From positions 558,001 through 622,000 of the forward strand of contig NW_026527302.1 of the NCBI RefSeq assembly GCF_022682495.2: a stretch of 64,000 nt of DNA, in the 5' to 3' direction. Below the pieces are notes generated by a model. The model was not told the DNA's origin. It was given only the letters and a program-made list of their open reading frames with translations, and ran no database searches. The position numbers were made by a program, and so were the translations under genes. Below, in pieces: positions 9,077 through 21,624 of the stretch; position 1 is the first letter of the stretch, and every line of letters begins with the position of its first letter. The DNA comes from Desmodus rotundus (Eukaryota > Chordata > Mammalia > Chiroptera > Phyllostomidae).

Positions 9077-12000
9077 CCGCACCCGGAGCACAAGTCCCGC
9101 CGGGCCCGCTGGTCCACCACAGCGACCTCCGCGCCCGGAGCACAGGTCCCGCCGGGCCGGCTGGTCGACCCCCCCGGCCCTCGCCTTGAGGCTGAGTCCC
9201 GCCTGCACGGCTGATCCATCCACGCTGCCCTGGGCCCAGATGCTGATTCCAGGCAGGCCATCTGCTCGAACCCAGCGGCCCCACACCCAGAGGGTGAGTT
9301 CCGCCCGGCCGGCTGGTCGACCCCCGCGGCCCGGGACCGGAGGCTGAGTCCAGCCTGCACGGCTGATCCAACCACGCTGACCAGCGCCCGGAGGCTGAGG
9401 CCGGCGGTGCCGGCTGGTCTACACCCGTGGCCCGCGCCCGGAGGCGGAGTCCCGCCGGGCCCCCTGGTCGACCCCCGCGGCACCCGCGCCGGGAGCGTAG
9501 GTCCCGCGGGGCCATCTAGTCCACATACGCGGGCCTGGCGCCCAGAGCCGAAGTCCCGCCTGGCCACCTGGTCGACCCCCAGCCACCGCACCCGGAGCAC
9601 AAGTCCCGCCGGGCCGGCTGGTCCACCACCGCGGCACCCGCGCCCGGAGCACAAGTCCCGCCGGGCCCCCTGGTCCACCCCTGCAGGCGCGCGCTCAGAG
9701 CCCACGTCCCGCCGGGCCACCTGGTCGACCCCCGCAGCCCCCCGCGCCCCGAGCCCAAGTCCCGCCGGTCCACCTGGTCACCCCCGCGGGCCCGCGCCCG
9801 GAGCCCAAGTCCCTCCGGTCCACCTGGTCACCCCCGCAGCCACCGCACCCGGAGCACAAGTCCGGCCGGGCCGCCTGGTCGACCCCCGCGGCACCCGCGC
9901 CCGGAGCCTAGGTCCCGCGGGGCCATCTAGTCCACACACGCGGGCCTGGCGCCCAGAGCCCAAGTCCCGCCGGGCCACCTGGTCGACCCCCGCAGCCACC
10001 GCACCCGGAGCACAAGTCCCGCCGGGCCGGCTGGTCCACCACCGCGACCTCCGCGCCCGGAGCACAGGTCCCGCCGGGCCGGCTGGTCGACCCCCGCAGC
10101 CCCCCGCGACCCGAGCCCAAGTCCCGCCGGTCCACCTGGTCAACCCCGCGGGCCCGCGCCCGGAGCCCAAGTCCCGCCGGTCCACCTGGTCACCCCCGCA
10201 GCCACCGCACCCGGAGCACAAGTCCCGCCGGGCCGGCTGGTCCACCACCGCGGCACCCGCGCCTGGAGCACAGGTCCCGCCGGGCCGGCTGGTCGACCCC
10301 CCCGGCCCTCGCCTTGAGGCTGAGTCCCGCCTGCACGGCTGATCCATCCACGCTGCTCTGGGCCCAGATGCTGATTCCAGGCAGGCCATCTGCTCGAACC
10401 CAGCGGCCCCACACCCAGAGGGTGAGTTCCGCCCGGCCGGCTGGTCGACCCCCGCGGCCCGGGACCGGAGGCTGAGTCCCGCCTGCACGGCTGATACAAC
10501 CACGCTGACCAGCGCCCGGAGGCTGAGGCCGGCCGTGCCGGCTGGTCTACACCCGTGGCCCGCGCCCAGAGGCTGAGTCCCGCCGGGCCACCTGGTCGAC
10601 CCCGCAGCCACCGCACCCGGAGCACAAGTCCGGCCGGGCCGGCTGGTCCACCACCGCGGCACCCGCGCCCGGAGCACAAGACCCGCCGGGTCCCCTGGTC
10701 CACCCTGGCAGGCGCGCGCTGAGAGCCCACGTCCCGCCGGGCCACCTGGTCGACCCCCGCAGCCCCCGCGCCCCGAGCCCAAGTCCCGCCGGTCCACCTG
10801 GTCAACCCCGCGGGCCCGCGCCCGGAGCCCAAGTCCCGCCGGTCCACCTGGTCAACCCCGCGGGCCCGCGCCCCGAGCCCAAGTCCCGCCGGTCCACCTG
10901 GTCACCCCCGCAGCCACCGCACCCGGAGCACAAGTCCGGCCGGGCCGCCTGGTCGACCCCCGCGGCACCCGCGCCCGGAGCCTAGGTCCCGCGGGGCCAT
11001 CTAGTCCACACACGCGGGCCCGGCGCCCAGAGCCCAAGTCCCGCCGGGCCACCTGGTCGACCCCCAGCCACCGCACCCGGAGCACAAGTCCCGCCGGGCC
11101 GGCTGGTCCACCACCGCGGCACCCGCGCCCGGAGCACAAGTCCCGCCGGGCCCCCTGGTCCACCCTGGCAGGCGCGCGCTGAGAGCCCACGTCCCGCCGG
11201 GCCACCTGGTCGACCCCCGCAGCCACCGCACCCGGAGCACAAGTCCCGCCGGGCCGGCTGGTCCACCACCGCGACCTCCGCGCCCGGAGCACAGGTCCCG
11301 CCGGGCCGGCTGGTCGACCCCCCTGGCCCTCGCCTTGAGGCTGAGTCCCGCCTGCACGGCTGATCCATCCACGCTGCCCTGGGCCCAGATGCTGATTCCA
11401 GGCAGGCCATCTGCTCGAACCCAGCGGCCCCACACCCAGAGGGTGAGTTCCGCCCGGCCGGCTGGTCGACCCCCGCGGCCCGGGACCGGAGGCTGAGTCC
11501 AGCCTGCACGGCTGATCCAACCACGCTGACCAGCGCCCGGAGGCTGAGGCCGGCCGTGCCGGCTGGTCTACACCCGTGGCCCGCGCCCGGAGGCGGAGTC
11601 CCGCCGGGCCCCCTGGTCGACCCCCGCGGCACCCGCGCCGGGAGCCTAGGTCCCGCGGGGCCATCTAGTCCACACACGCAGGCCCGGCGCCCAGAGCCCA
11701 AGTCCAGCCGGGCCACCTGGTCGACCCCGCAGCCACCGCACCCGGAGCACAAGTCCCGCCGGGCCGGCTGGTCCACCACCGCGGCACCCGCGCCAGGAGC
11801 ACAAGTCCCGCCGGGCCGGCTGGTCCACCACCGCGACCTCCGCGCTCGGATCACAGGTCCCGCCGGGCCCCCTGGTCCACCCCGTCAGGCGCGCGCTCAG
11901 AGCCCACGTCCCGCCGGGCCACCTGGTCAACCCCGCGGGCCCGCGCCCGGAGCCCAAGTCCCGCCGGTCCACCTGGTCACCCCCGCAGCCACCGCACCCG

Positions 12001-15000
12001 GAGCACAAGTCCCGCCGGGCCCGCTGGTCCACCACCGCGACCTCCGCGCCCGGAGCACAGGTCCCGCCGGGCCGGCTGGTCGACCCCCCCGGCCCTCGCC
12101 TTGAGGCTGAGTCCCGCCTGCACGGCTGATCCATCCACGCTGCCCTGGGCCCAGATGCTGATTCCAGGCAGGCCATCTGCTCGAACCCAGCGGCCCCACA
12201 CCCAGAGGGTGAGTTCCGCCCGGCCGGCTGGTCGACCCCCGCGGCCCGGGACCGGAGGCTGAGTCCAGCCTGCACGGCTGATCCAACCACGCTGACCAGC
12301 GCCCGGAGGCTGAGGCCGGCGGTGCCGGCTGGTCTACACCCGTGGCCCGCGCCCGGAGGCGGAGTCCCGCCGGGCCCCCTGGTCGACCCCCGCGGCACCC
12401 GCGCCGGGAGCGTAGGTCCCGCGGGGCCATCTAGTCCACATACGCGGGCCTGGCGCCCAGAGCCGAAGTCCCGCCTGGCCACCTGGTCGACCCCCAGCCA
12501 CCGCACCCGGAGCACAAGTCCCGCCGGGCCGGCTGGTCCACCACCGCGGCACCCGCGCCCGGAGCACAAGTCCCGCCGGGCCCCCTGGTCCACCACGGCA
12601 GGCCCGCGCTCAGAGCCCATGTCCCGCCGGGCCACCTGGTCGACCCCCGCAGCCACCGCACCCGGAGCACAAGTCCCGCCGGGCCGGCTGGTCCAACACC
12701 GCGACCTCCGCGCCCGAAGCACAGGTCCCGCCGGGCCGGCTGGTCGACCCCCCCGGCCCTCGCCTTGAGGCTGAGTCCCGCCTGCACGGCTGATCCATCC
12801 ACGCTGCCCTGGGCCCAGATGCTGATTCCAGGCAGGCCATCTGCTCGAACCCAGCGGCCCCACACCCAGAGGGTGAGTTCCGCCCGGCCGGCTGGTCGAC
12901 CCCCGCGGCCCGGGACCAGAGGCTGAGTCCAGGCTGCACGGCTGATCCAACCACGCTGACCAGCGCCCGGAGGCTGAGGCCGGCCGTGCCGGCTGGTCTA
13001 CACCCGTGGCCCGCGCCCGGAGGCGGAGTCCCGCCGGGCCCCCTGGTCGACCCCCGCGGCACCCGCGCCGGGAGCCTAGGTCCCGCGGGGCCATCTAGTC
13101 CACACACGCGGGCCCGGCGCCCAGAGCCCAAGTCCCGCCGGGCCACCTGGTCGACCCCGCAGCCACCGCACCCGGAGCACAAGTCCCGCCGGGCCGGCTG
13201 GTCCACCACCGCGGCACCCGCGCCCGGAGCACAAGTCCCGCCGGGCCCCCTGGTCCACCCCTGCAGGCGCGCGCTCAGAGCCCACGTCCCGCCGGGCCAC
13301 CTGGTCGACCCCCGCAGCCCCCCGCGCCCCGAGCCCAAGTCCCACCGGTCCACCTGGTCACCCCCGCGGGCCCGCGCCCGGAGCCCAAGTCCCTCCGGTC
13401 CACCTGGTCACCCCCGCAGCCACCGCACCCGGAGCACAAGTCCGGCCGGGCCGCCTGGTCGACCCCCGCGGCACCCGCGCCCGGAGCCTAGGTCCCGCGG
13501 GGCCATCTAGTCCACACACGCGGGCCTGGCGCCCAGAGCCCAAGTCCCGCCGGGCCACCTGGTCGACCCCCGCAGCCACCGCACCCGGAGCACAAGTCCC
13601 GCCGGGCCGGCTGGTCCACCACCGCGACCTCCGCGCCCGGAGCATAGGTCCCGCCGGGCCGGCTGGTCGACCCCCGCAGCCCCCCGCGACCCGAGCCCAA
13701 GTCCCGCCGGTCCACCTGGTCAACCCCGCGGGCCCGCGCCCGGAGCCCAAGTCCCGCCGGTCCACCTGGTCACCCCCGCAGCCACCGCACCCGGAGCACA
13801 AGTCCCGCCGGGCCGGCTGGTCCACCACCGCGGCACCCGCGCCCGGAGCACAAGTCCCGCCGGGCCCCCTGGTCCACCACGGCAGGCGCGCGCTCAGAGC
13901 CCACGTCCCTCCGGGCCACCTGGTCGACCCCCGCAGCCACCGCACCCGGAGCACAAGTCCCGCCGGGCCGGCTGGTCCACCACCGCGACCTCCGCGCCCG
14001 GAGCACATGTCCCGCCGGGCCGGCTGGTCGACCCCCCCGGCCCTCGCCTTGAAGCTGAGTCCCGCCTGCACGGCTGATCCATCCACGCTGCTCTGGGCCC
14101 AGATGCTGATTCCAGGCAGGCCATCTGCTCGAACCCAGCGGCCCCACACCCAGAGGGTGAGTTCCGCCCGGCCGGCTGGTCGACCCCCGCGGCCCGGGAC
14201 CGGAGGCTGAGTCCCGCCTGCACGGCTGATACAACCACGCTGACCAGCGCCCGGAGGCTGAGGCCGACCGTGCCGGCTGGTCTACACCCGTGGCCCGCGC
14301 CCAGAGGCTGAGTCCCGCCGGGCCGCCTGGTCGACCCCGGCGGCACCCGCGCCCGGAGCCTAGGTCCCGCGGGGCCATCTAGTCCACACACGCGGGCCCG
14401 GCGCCCAGAGCCCAAGTCCCGCCGGGCCACCTGGTCGACCCCGCAGCCACCGCACCCGGAGCACAAGTCCGGCCGGACCGGCTGGTCCACCACCGCGGCA
14501 CCCGCGCCCGGAGCACAAGACCCGCCGGGTCCCCTGGTCCACCCTGGCAGGCGCGCGCTGAGAGCCCACGTCCCGCCGGGCCACCTGGTCGACCCCCGCA
14601 GCCCCCGCGCCCCGAGCCCAAGTCCCGCCGGTCCACCTGGTCACCCCCGCAGCCACCGCACCCGGAGCACAAGTCCCGCCGGGCCCGCTGGTCCACCACA
14701 GCGACCTCCGCGCCCGGAGCACAGGTCCCGCCGGGCCGGCTGGTCGACCCCCCCGGCCCTCGCCTTGAGGCTGAGTCCCGCCTGCACGGCTGATCCATCC
14801 ACGCTGCCCTGGGCCCAGATGCTGATTCCAGGCAGGCCATCTGCTCGAACCCAGCGGCCCCACACCCAGAGGGTGAGTTCCGCCCGGCCGGCTGGTCGAC
14901 CCCCGCGGCCCGGGACCGGAGGCTGAGTCCAGCCTGCACGGCTGATCCAACCACGCTGACCAGCGCCCGGAGGCTGAGGCCGGCGGTGCCGGCTGGTCTA

Positions 15001-16150
15001 CACCCGTGGCCCGCGCCCGGAGGCGGAGTCCCGCCGGGCCCCCTGGTCGACCCCCGCGGCACCCGCGCCGGGAGCGTAGGTCCCGCGGGGCCATCTAGTC
15101 CACATACGCGGGCCTGGCGCCCAGAGCCGAAGTCCCGCCTGGCCACCTGGTCGACCCCCAGCCACCGCACCCGGAGCACAAGTCCCGCTGGGCCGGCTGG
15201 TCCACCACCGCGGCACCCGCGCCCGGAGCACAAGTCCCGCCGGGCCCCCTGGTCCACCACGGCAGGCCCGCGCTCAGAGCCCACGTCCCGCCGGGCCACC
15301 TGGTCGACCCCCGCAGCCACCGCACCCGGAGCACAAGTCCCGCCGGGCCGGCTGGTCCACCACCGCGACCTCCGCGCCCGAAGCACAGGTCCCGCCGGGC
15401 CGGCTGGTCGACCCCCCCGGCCCTCGCCTTGAGGCTGAGTCCCGCCTGCACGGCTGATCCATCCACGCTGCCCTGGGCCCAGATGCTGATTCCAGGCAGG
15501 CCATCTGCTCGAACCCAGCGGCCCCACACCCAGAGGGTGAGTTCCGCCCGGCCGGCTGGTCGACCCCCGCGGCCCGGGACCAGAGGCTGAGTCCAGGCTG
15601 CACGGCTGATCCAACCACGCTGACCAGCGCCCGGAGGCTGAGGCCGGCCGTGCCGGCTGGTCTACACCCGTGGCCCGCGCCCGGAGGCGGAGTCCCGCCG
15701 GGCCCCCTGGTCGACCCCCGCGGCACCCGCGCCGGGAGCCTAGGTCCCGCGGGGCCATCTAGTCCACACACGCGGGCCCGGCGCCCAGAGCCCAAGTCCC
15801 GCCGGGCCACCTGGTCGACCCCGCAGCCACCGCACCCGGAGCACAAGTCCCGCCGGGCCGGCTGGTCCACCACCGCGGCACCCGCGCCCGGAGCACAAGT
15901 CCCGCCGGGCCCCCTGGTCCACCCCTGCAGGCGCGCGCTCAGAGCCCACGTCCCGCCGGGCCACCTGGTCGACCCCCGCAGCCCCCCGCGCCCCGAGCCC
16001 AAGTCCCGCCGGTCCACCTGGTCACCCCCGCGGGCCCGCGCCCGGAGCCCAAGTCCCTCCGGTCCACCTGGTCACCCCCGCAGCCACCGCACCCGGAGCA
16101 CAAGTCCGGCCGGGCCGCCTGGTCGACCCCCGCGGCACCCGCGCCCGGAG

Positions 16151-19100
16151 CCTAGGTCCCGCGGGGCCATCTAGTCCACACACGCGGGCCTGGCGCCCAG
16201 AGCCCAAGTCCCGCCGGGCCACCTGGTCGACCCCCGCAGCCACCGCACCCGGAGCACAAGTCCCGCCGGGCCGGCTGGTCCACCACCGCGACCTCCGCGC
16301 CCGGAGCACAGGTCCCGCCGGGCCGGCTGGTCGACCCCCGCAGCCCCCCGCGACCCGAGCCCAAGTCCCGCCGGTCCACCTGGTCAACCCCGCGGGCCCG
16401 CGCCCGGAGCCCAAGTCCCGCCGGTCCACCTGGTCACCCCCGCAGCCACCGCACCCGGAGCACAAGTCCCGCCGGGCCGGCTGGTCCACCACCGCGGCAC
16501 CCGCGCCCGGAGCACAAGTCCCGCCGGGCCCCCTGGTCCACCACGGCAGGCGCGCGCTCAGAGCCCACGTCCCTCCGGGCCACCTGGTCGACCCCCGCAG
16601 CCACCGCACCCGGAGCACAAGTCCCGCCGGGCCGGCTGGTCCACCACCGCGACCTCCGCGCCCGGAGCACAGGTCCCGCCGGGCCGGCTGGTCGACCCCC
16701 CCGGCCCTCGCCTTGAGGCTGAGTCCCGCCTGCACGGCTGATCCATCCACGCTGCTCTGGGCCCAGATGCTGATTCCAGGCAGGCCATCTGCTCGAACCC
16801 AGCGGCCCCACACCCAGAGGGTGAGTTCCGCCCGGCCGGCTGGTCGACCCCCGCGGCCCGGGACCGGAGGCTGAGTCCCGCCTGCACGGCTGATACAACC
16901 ACGCTGACCAGCGCCCGGAGGCTGAGGCCGGCCGTGCCGGCTGGTCTACACCCGTGGCCCGCGCCCAGAGGCTGAGTCCCGCCGGGCCACCTGGTCGACC
17001 CCGCAGCCACCGCACCCGGAGCACAAGTCCGGCCGGGCCGGCTGGTCCACCACCGCGGCACCCGCGCCCGGAGCACAAGACCCGCCGGGTCCCCTGGTCC
17101 ACCCTGGCAGGCGCGCGCTGAGAGCCCACGTACCGCCGGGCCACCTGGTCGACCCCCGCAGCCCCCGCGCCCCGAGCCCAAGTCCCGCCGGTCCACCTGG
17201 TCAACCCCGCGGGCCCGCGCCCGGAGCCCAAGTCCCTCCGGTCCACCTGGTCACCCCCGCAGCCACCGCACCCGGAGCACAAGTCCGGCCGGGCCGCCTG
17301 GTCGACCCCCGCGGCACCCGCGCCCGGAGCCTAGGTCCCGCGGGGCCATCTAGTCCACACACGCGGGCCCGGCGCCCAGAGCCCAAGTCCCGCCGGGCCA
17401 CCTGGTCGACCCCCAGCCACCGCACCCGGAGCACAAGTCCCGCCGGGCCCCCTGGTCCACCACGGCAGGCCCGCGCTCAGAGCCCACGTCCCGCCGGGCC
17501 ACCTGGTCGACCCCCGCAGCCACCGCACCCGGAGCACAAGTCCCGCCGGGCCGGCTGGTCCACCACCGCGACCTCCGCGCCCGGAGCACAGGTCCCGCCG
17601 GGCCGGCTGGTCGACCCCCCCGGCCCTCGCCTTGAGGCTGAGTCCCGCCTGCACGGCTGATCCATCCACGCTGCCCTGGGCCCAGATGCTGATTCCAGGC
17701 AGGCCATCTGCTCGAACCCAGCGGCCCCACACCCAGAGGGTGAGTTCCGCCCGGCCGGCTGGTCGACCCCCGCGGCCCGGGACCGGAGGCTGAGTCCAGC
17801 CTGCACGGCTGATCCAACCACGCTGACCAGCGCCCGGAGGCTGAGGCCGGCCGTGCCGGCTGGTCTACACCCGTGGCCCGCGCCCGGAGGCGGAGTCCCG
17901 CCGGGCCCCCTGGTCGACCCCCGCGGCACCCGCGCCGGGAGCCTAGGTCCCGCGGGGCCATCTAGTCCACACACGCGGGCCCGGCGCCCAGAGCCCAAGT
18001 CCAGCCGGGCCACCTGGTCGACCCCGCAGCCACCGCACCCGGAGCACAAGTCCCGCCGGGCCGGCTGGTCCACCACCGCGGCACCCGCGCCCGGAGCACA
18101 AGTCCCGCCGGGCCGGCTGGTCCACCACCGCGACCACCGCGCTCGGATCACAGGTCCCGCCGGGCCCCCTGGTCCACCCCGTCAGGCGCGCGCTCAGAGC
18201 CCACGTCCCGCCGGGCCACCTGGTCAACCCCGCGGGCCCGCGCCCGGAGCCCAAGTCCCGCCGGTCCACCTGGTCACCCCCGCAGCCACCGCACCCGGAG
18301 CACAAGTCCCGCCGGGCCCGCTGGTCCACCACCGCGACCTCCGCGCCCGGAGCACAGGTCCCGCCGGGCCGGCTGGTCGACCCCCCCGGCCCTCGCCTTG
18401 AGGCTGAGTCCCGCCTGCACGGCTGATCCATCCACGCTGCCCTGGGCCCAGATGCTGATTCCAGGCAGGCCATCTGCTCGAACCCATCGGCCCCACACAC
18501 AGAGGGTGAGTTCCGCCCGGCCGGTTGGTCGACCCCCGGAGCCCGGGACCGGAGGCTGAGTCCCGCCTGCACGGCTGATCCAACCACGCTGACCAGCGCC
18601 CGGAGGCTGAGGCCGGCCGTGCCGGCTGGTCTACACCCGTGGCCCGCGCCCGGAGGCTGAGTCCCGCCGGGCCGCCTGGTCGACCCCGGCGGCACACGCG
18701 CCCGGAGCCTAGGTCCCGCGGGGCCATCTAGTCCACACACGCGGGCCCGGCGCCCAGAGCCCAAGTCCCGCCGGGCCACCTGGTCGACCCCGCAGCCACC
18801 GCACCCGGAGCACAAGTCCGGCCGGACCGGCTGGTCCACCACCGCGGCACCCGCGCCCGGAGCACAAGACCCGCCGGGTCCCCTGGTCCACCCTGGCAGG
18901 CGCGCGCTGAGAGCCCACGTCCCGCCGGGCCACCTGGTCGACCCCCGCAGCCCCCGCGCCCCGAGCCCAAGTCCCGCCGGTCCACCTGGTCAACCCCGCG
19001 GGCCCGCGCCCGGAGCCCAAGTCCCTCCGGTCCACCTGGTCACCCCCGCAGCCACCGCACCCGGAGCACAAGTCCGGCCGGGCCGCCTGGTCGACCCCCG

Positions 19101-21624
19101 CGGCACCCGCGCCCGGAGCCTAGGTCCCGCGGGGCCATCTAGTCCACACACGCGGGCCCGGCGCCCAGAGCCCAAGTCCCGCCGGGCCACCTGGTCGACC
19201 CCCAGCCACCGCACCAGGAGCACAAGTCCCGCCGGGCCGGCTGGTCCACCACCGCGGCACCCGCGCCCGGAGCACAAGTCCCGCCGGGCCCCCTGGTCCA
19301 CCCTGGCAGGCGCGCGCTGAGAGCCCACGTCCCGCCGGGCCACCTGGTCGACCCCCGCAGCCACCGCACCCGGAGCACAAGTCCCGCCGGGCCGGCTGGT
19401 CCACCACCGCGACCTCCGCGCCCGGAGCACAGGTCCCGCCGGGCCGGCTGGTCGACCCCCCTGGCCCTCGCCTTGAGGCTGAGTCCCGCCTGCACGGCTG
19501 ATCGATCCACGCTGCCCTGGGCCCAGATGCTGATTCCAGGCAGGCCATCTGCTCGAACCCAGCGGCCCCACACCCAGAGGGTGAGTTCCGCCCGGCCGGC
19601 TGGTCGACCCCCGCGGCCCGGGACCGGAGGCTGAGTCCAGCCTGCACGGCTGATCCAACCACGCTGACCAGCGCCCGGAGGCTGAGGCCGGCCGTGCCGG
19701 CTGGTCTACACCCGTGGCCCGCGCCCGGAGGCGGAGTCCCGCCGGGCCCCCTGGTCGACCCCCGCGGCACCCGCGCCGGGAGCCTAGGTCCCGCGGGGCC
19801 ATCTAGTCCACACACGCGGGCCCGGCGCCCAGAGCCCAAGTCCAGCCGGGCCACCTGGTCGACCCCGCAGCCACCGCACCCGGAGCACAAGTCCCGCCGG
19901 GCCGGCTGGTCCACCACCGCGGCACCCGCGCCAGGAGCACAAGTCCCGCCGGGCCGGCTGGTCCACCACCGCGACCTCCGCGCTCGGATCACAGGTCCCG
20001 CCGGGCCCCCTGGTCCACCCCGTCAGGCGCGCGCTCAGAGCCCACGTCCCGCCGGGCCACCTGGTCAACCCCGCGGGCCCGCGCCCGGAGCCCAAGTCCC
20101 GCCGGTCCACCTGGTCACCCCCGCAGCCACCGCACCCGGAGCACAAGTCCCGCCGGGCCCGCTGGTCCACCACCGCGACCTCCGCGCCCGGAGCACAGGT
20201 CCCGCCGGGCCGGCTGGTCGACCCCCCCGGCCCTCGCCTTGAGGCTGAGTCCCGCCTGCACGGCTGATCCATCCACGCTGCCCTGGGCCCAGATGCTGAT
20301 TCCAGGCAGGCCATCTGCTCGAACCCAGCGGCCCCACACCCAGAGGGTGAGTTCCGCCCGGCCGGCTGGTCGACCCCCGCGGCCCGGGACCGGAGGCTGA
20401 GTCCAGCCTGCACGGCTGATCCAACCACGCTGACCAGCGCCCGGAGGCTGAGGCCGGCGGTGCCGGCTGGTCTACACCCGTGGCCCGCGCCCGGAGGCGG
20501 AGTCCCGCCGGGCCCCCTGGTCGACCCCCGCGGCACCCGCGCCGGGAGCGTAGGTCCCGCGGGGCCATCTAGTCCACATACGCGGGCCTGGCGCCCAGAG
20601 CCGAAGTCCCGCCTGGCCACCTGGTCGACCCCCAGCCACCGCACCCGGAGCACAAGTCCCGCCGGGCCGGCTGGTCCACCACCGCGGCACCCGCGCCCGG
20701 AGCACAAGTCCCGCCGGGCCCCCTGGTCCACCACGGCAGGCCCGCGCTCAGAGCCCACGTCCCGCCGGGCCACCTGGTCGACCCCCGCAGCCACCGCACC
20801 CGGAGCACAAGTCCCGCCGGGCCGGCTGGTCCACCACCGCGACCTCCGCGCCCGAAGCACAGGTCCCGCCGGGCCGGCTGGTCGACCCCCCCGGCCCTCG
20901 CCTTGAGGCTGAGTCCCGCCTGCACGGCTGATCCATCCACGCTGCCCTGGGCCCAGATGCTGATTCCAGGCAGGCCATCTGCTCGAACCCAGCGGCCCCA
21001 CACCCAGAGGGTGAGTTCCGCCCGGCCGGCTGGTCGACCCCCGCGGCCCGGGACCAGAGGCTGAGTCCAGGCTGCACGGCTGATCCAACCACGCTGACCA
21101 GCGCCCGGAGGCTGAGGCCGGCCGTGCCGGCTGGTCTACACCCGTGGCCCGCGCCCGGAGGCGGAGTCCCGCCGGGCCCCCTGGTCGACCCCCGCGGCAC
21201 CCGCGCCGGGAGCCTAGGTCCCGCGGGGCCATCTAGTCCACACACGCGGGCCCGGCGCCCAGAGCCCAAGTCCCGCCGGGCCACCTGGTCGACCCCGCAG
21301 CCACCGCACCCGGAGCACAAGTCCCGCCGGGCCGGCTGGTCCACCACCGCGGCACCCGCGCCCGGAGCACAAGTCCCGCCGGGCCCCCTGGTCCACCCCT
21401 GCAGGCGCGCGCTCAGAGCCCACGTCCCGCCGGGCCACCTGGTCGACCCCCGCAGCCCCCCGCGCCCCGAGCCCAAGTCCCGCCGGTCCACCTGGTCACC
21501 CCCGCGGGCCCGCGCCCGGAGCCCAAGTCCCTCCGGTCCACCTGGTCACCCCCGCAGCCACCGCACCCGGAGCACAAGTCCGGCCGGGCCGCCTGGTCGA
21601 CCCCCGCGGCACCCGCGCCCGGAG
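16151..21624. repeat. 5,474-bp higher-order repeat, copy A
   Basis: Landmarks recur exactly 5,474 bp later, for example D-block ends 16813/22287, 17732/23206, 18498/23972, 19573/25047, 20339/25813 and 21003/26477. The unit contains six D blocks and no S. It shares rare variants with copy B, such as CGTACCGCCGG (17130/22604) and CTGATCGATCC (19500/24974). A partial earlier copy extends left to about 14.5 kb. Confidence 0.9.

Noticed and set aside
11646..13094. Longest minus-strand open frame (482 codons), with similar ones at 19784-21232 and 25258-26706
   Set aside because: It is a 17-residue Arg/Gly/Pro-rich translation of the 51-bp unit. It overlaps open frames in other phases and on the + strand, and breaks whenever a unit is 50 or 52 bp. 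No domain, signal or codon bias supports it.
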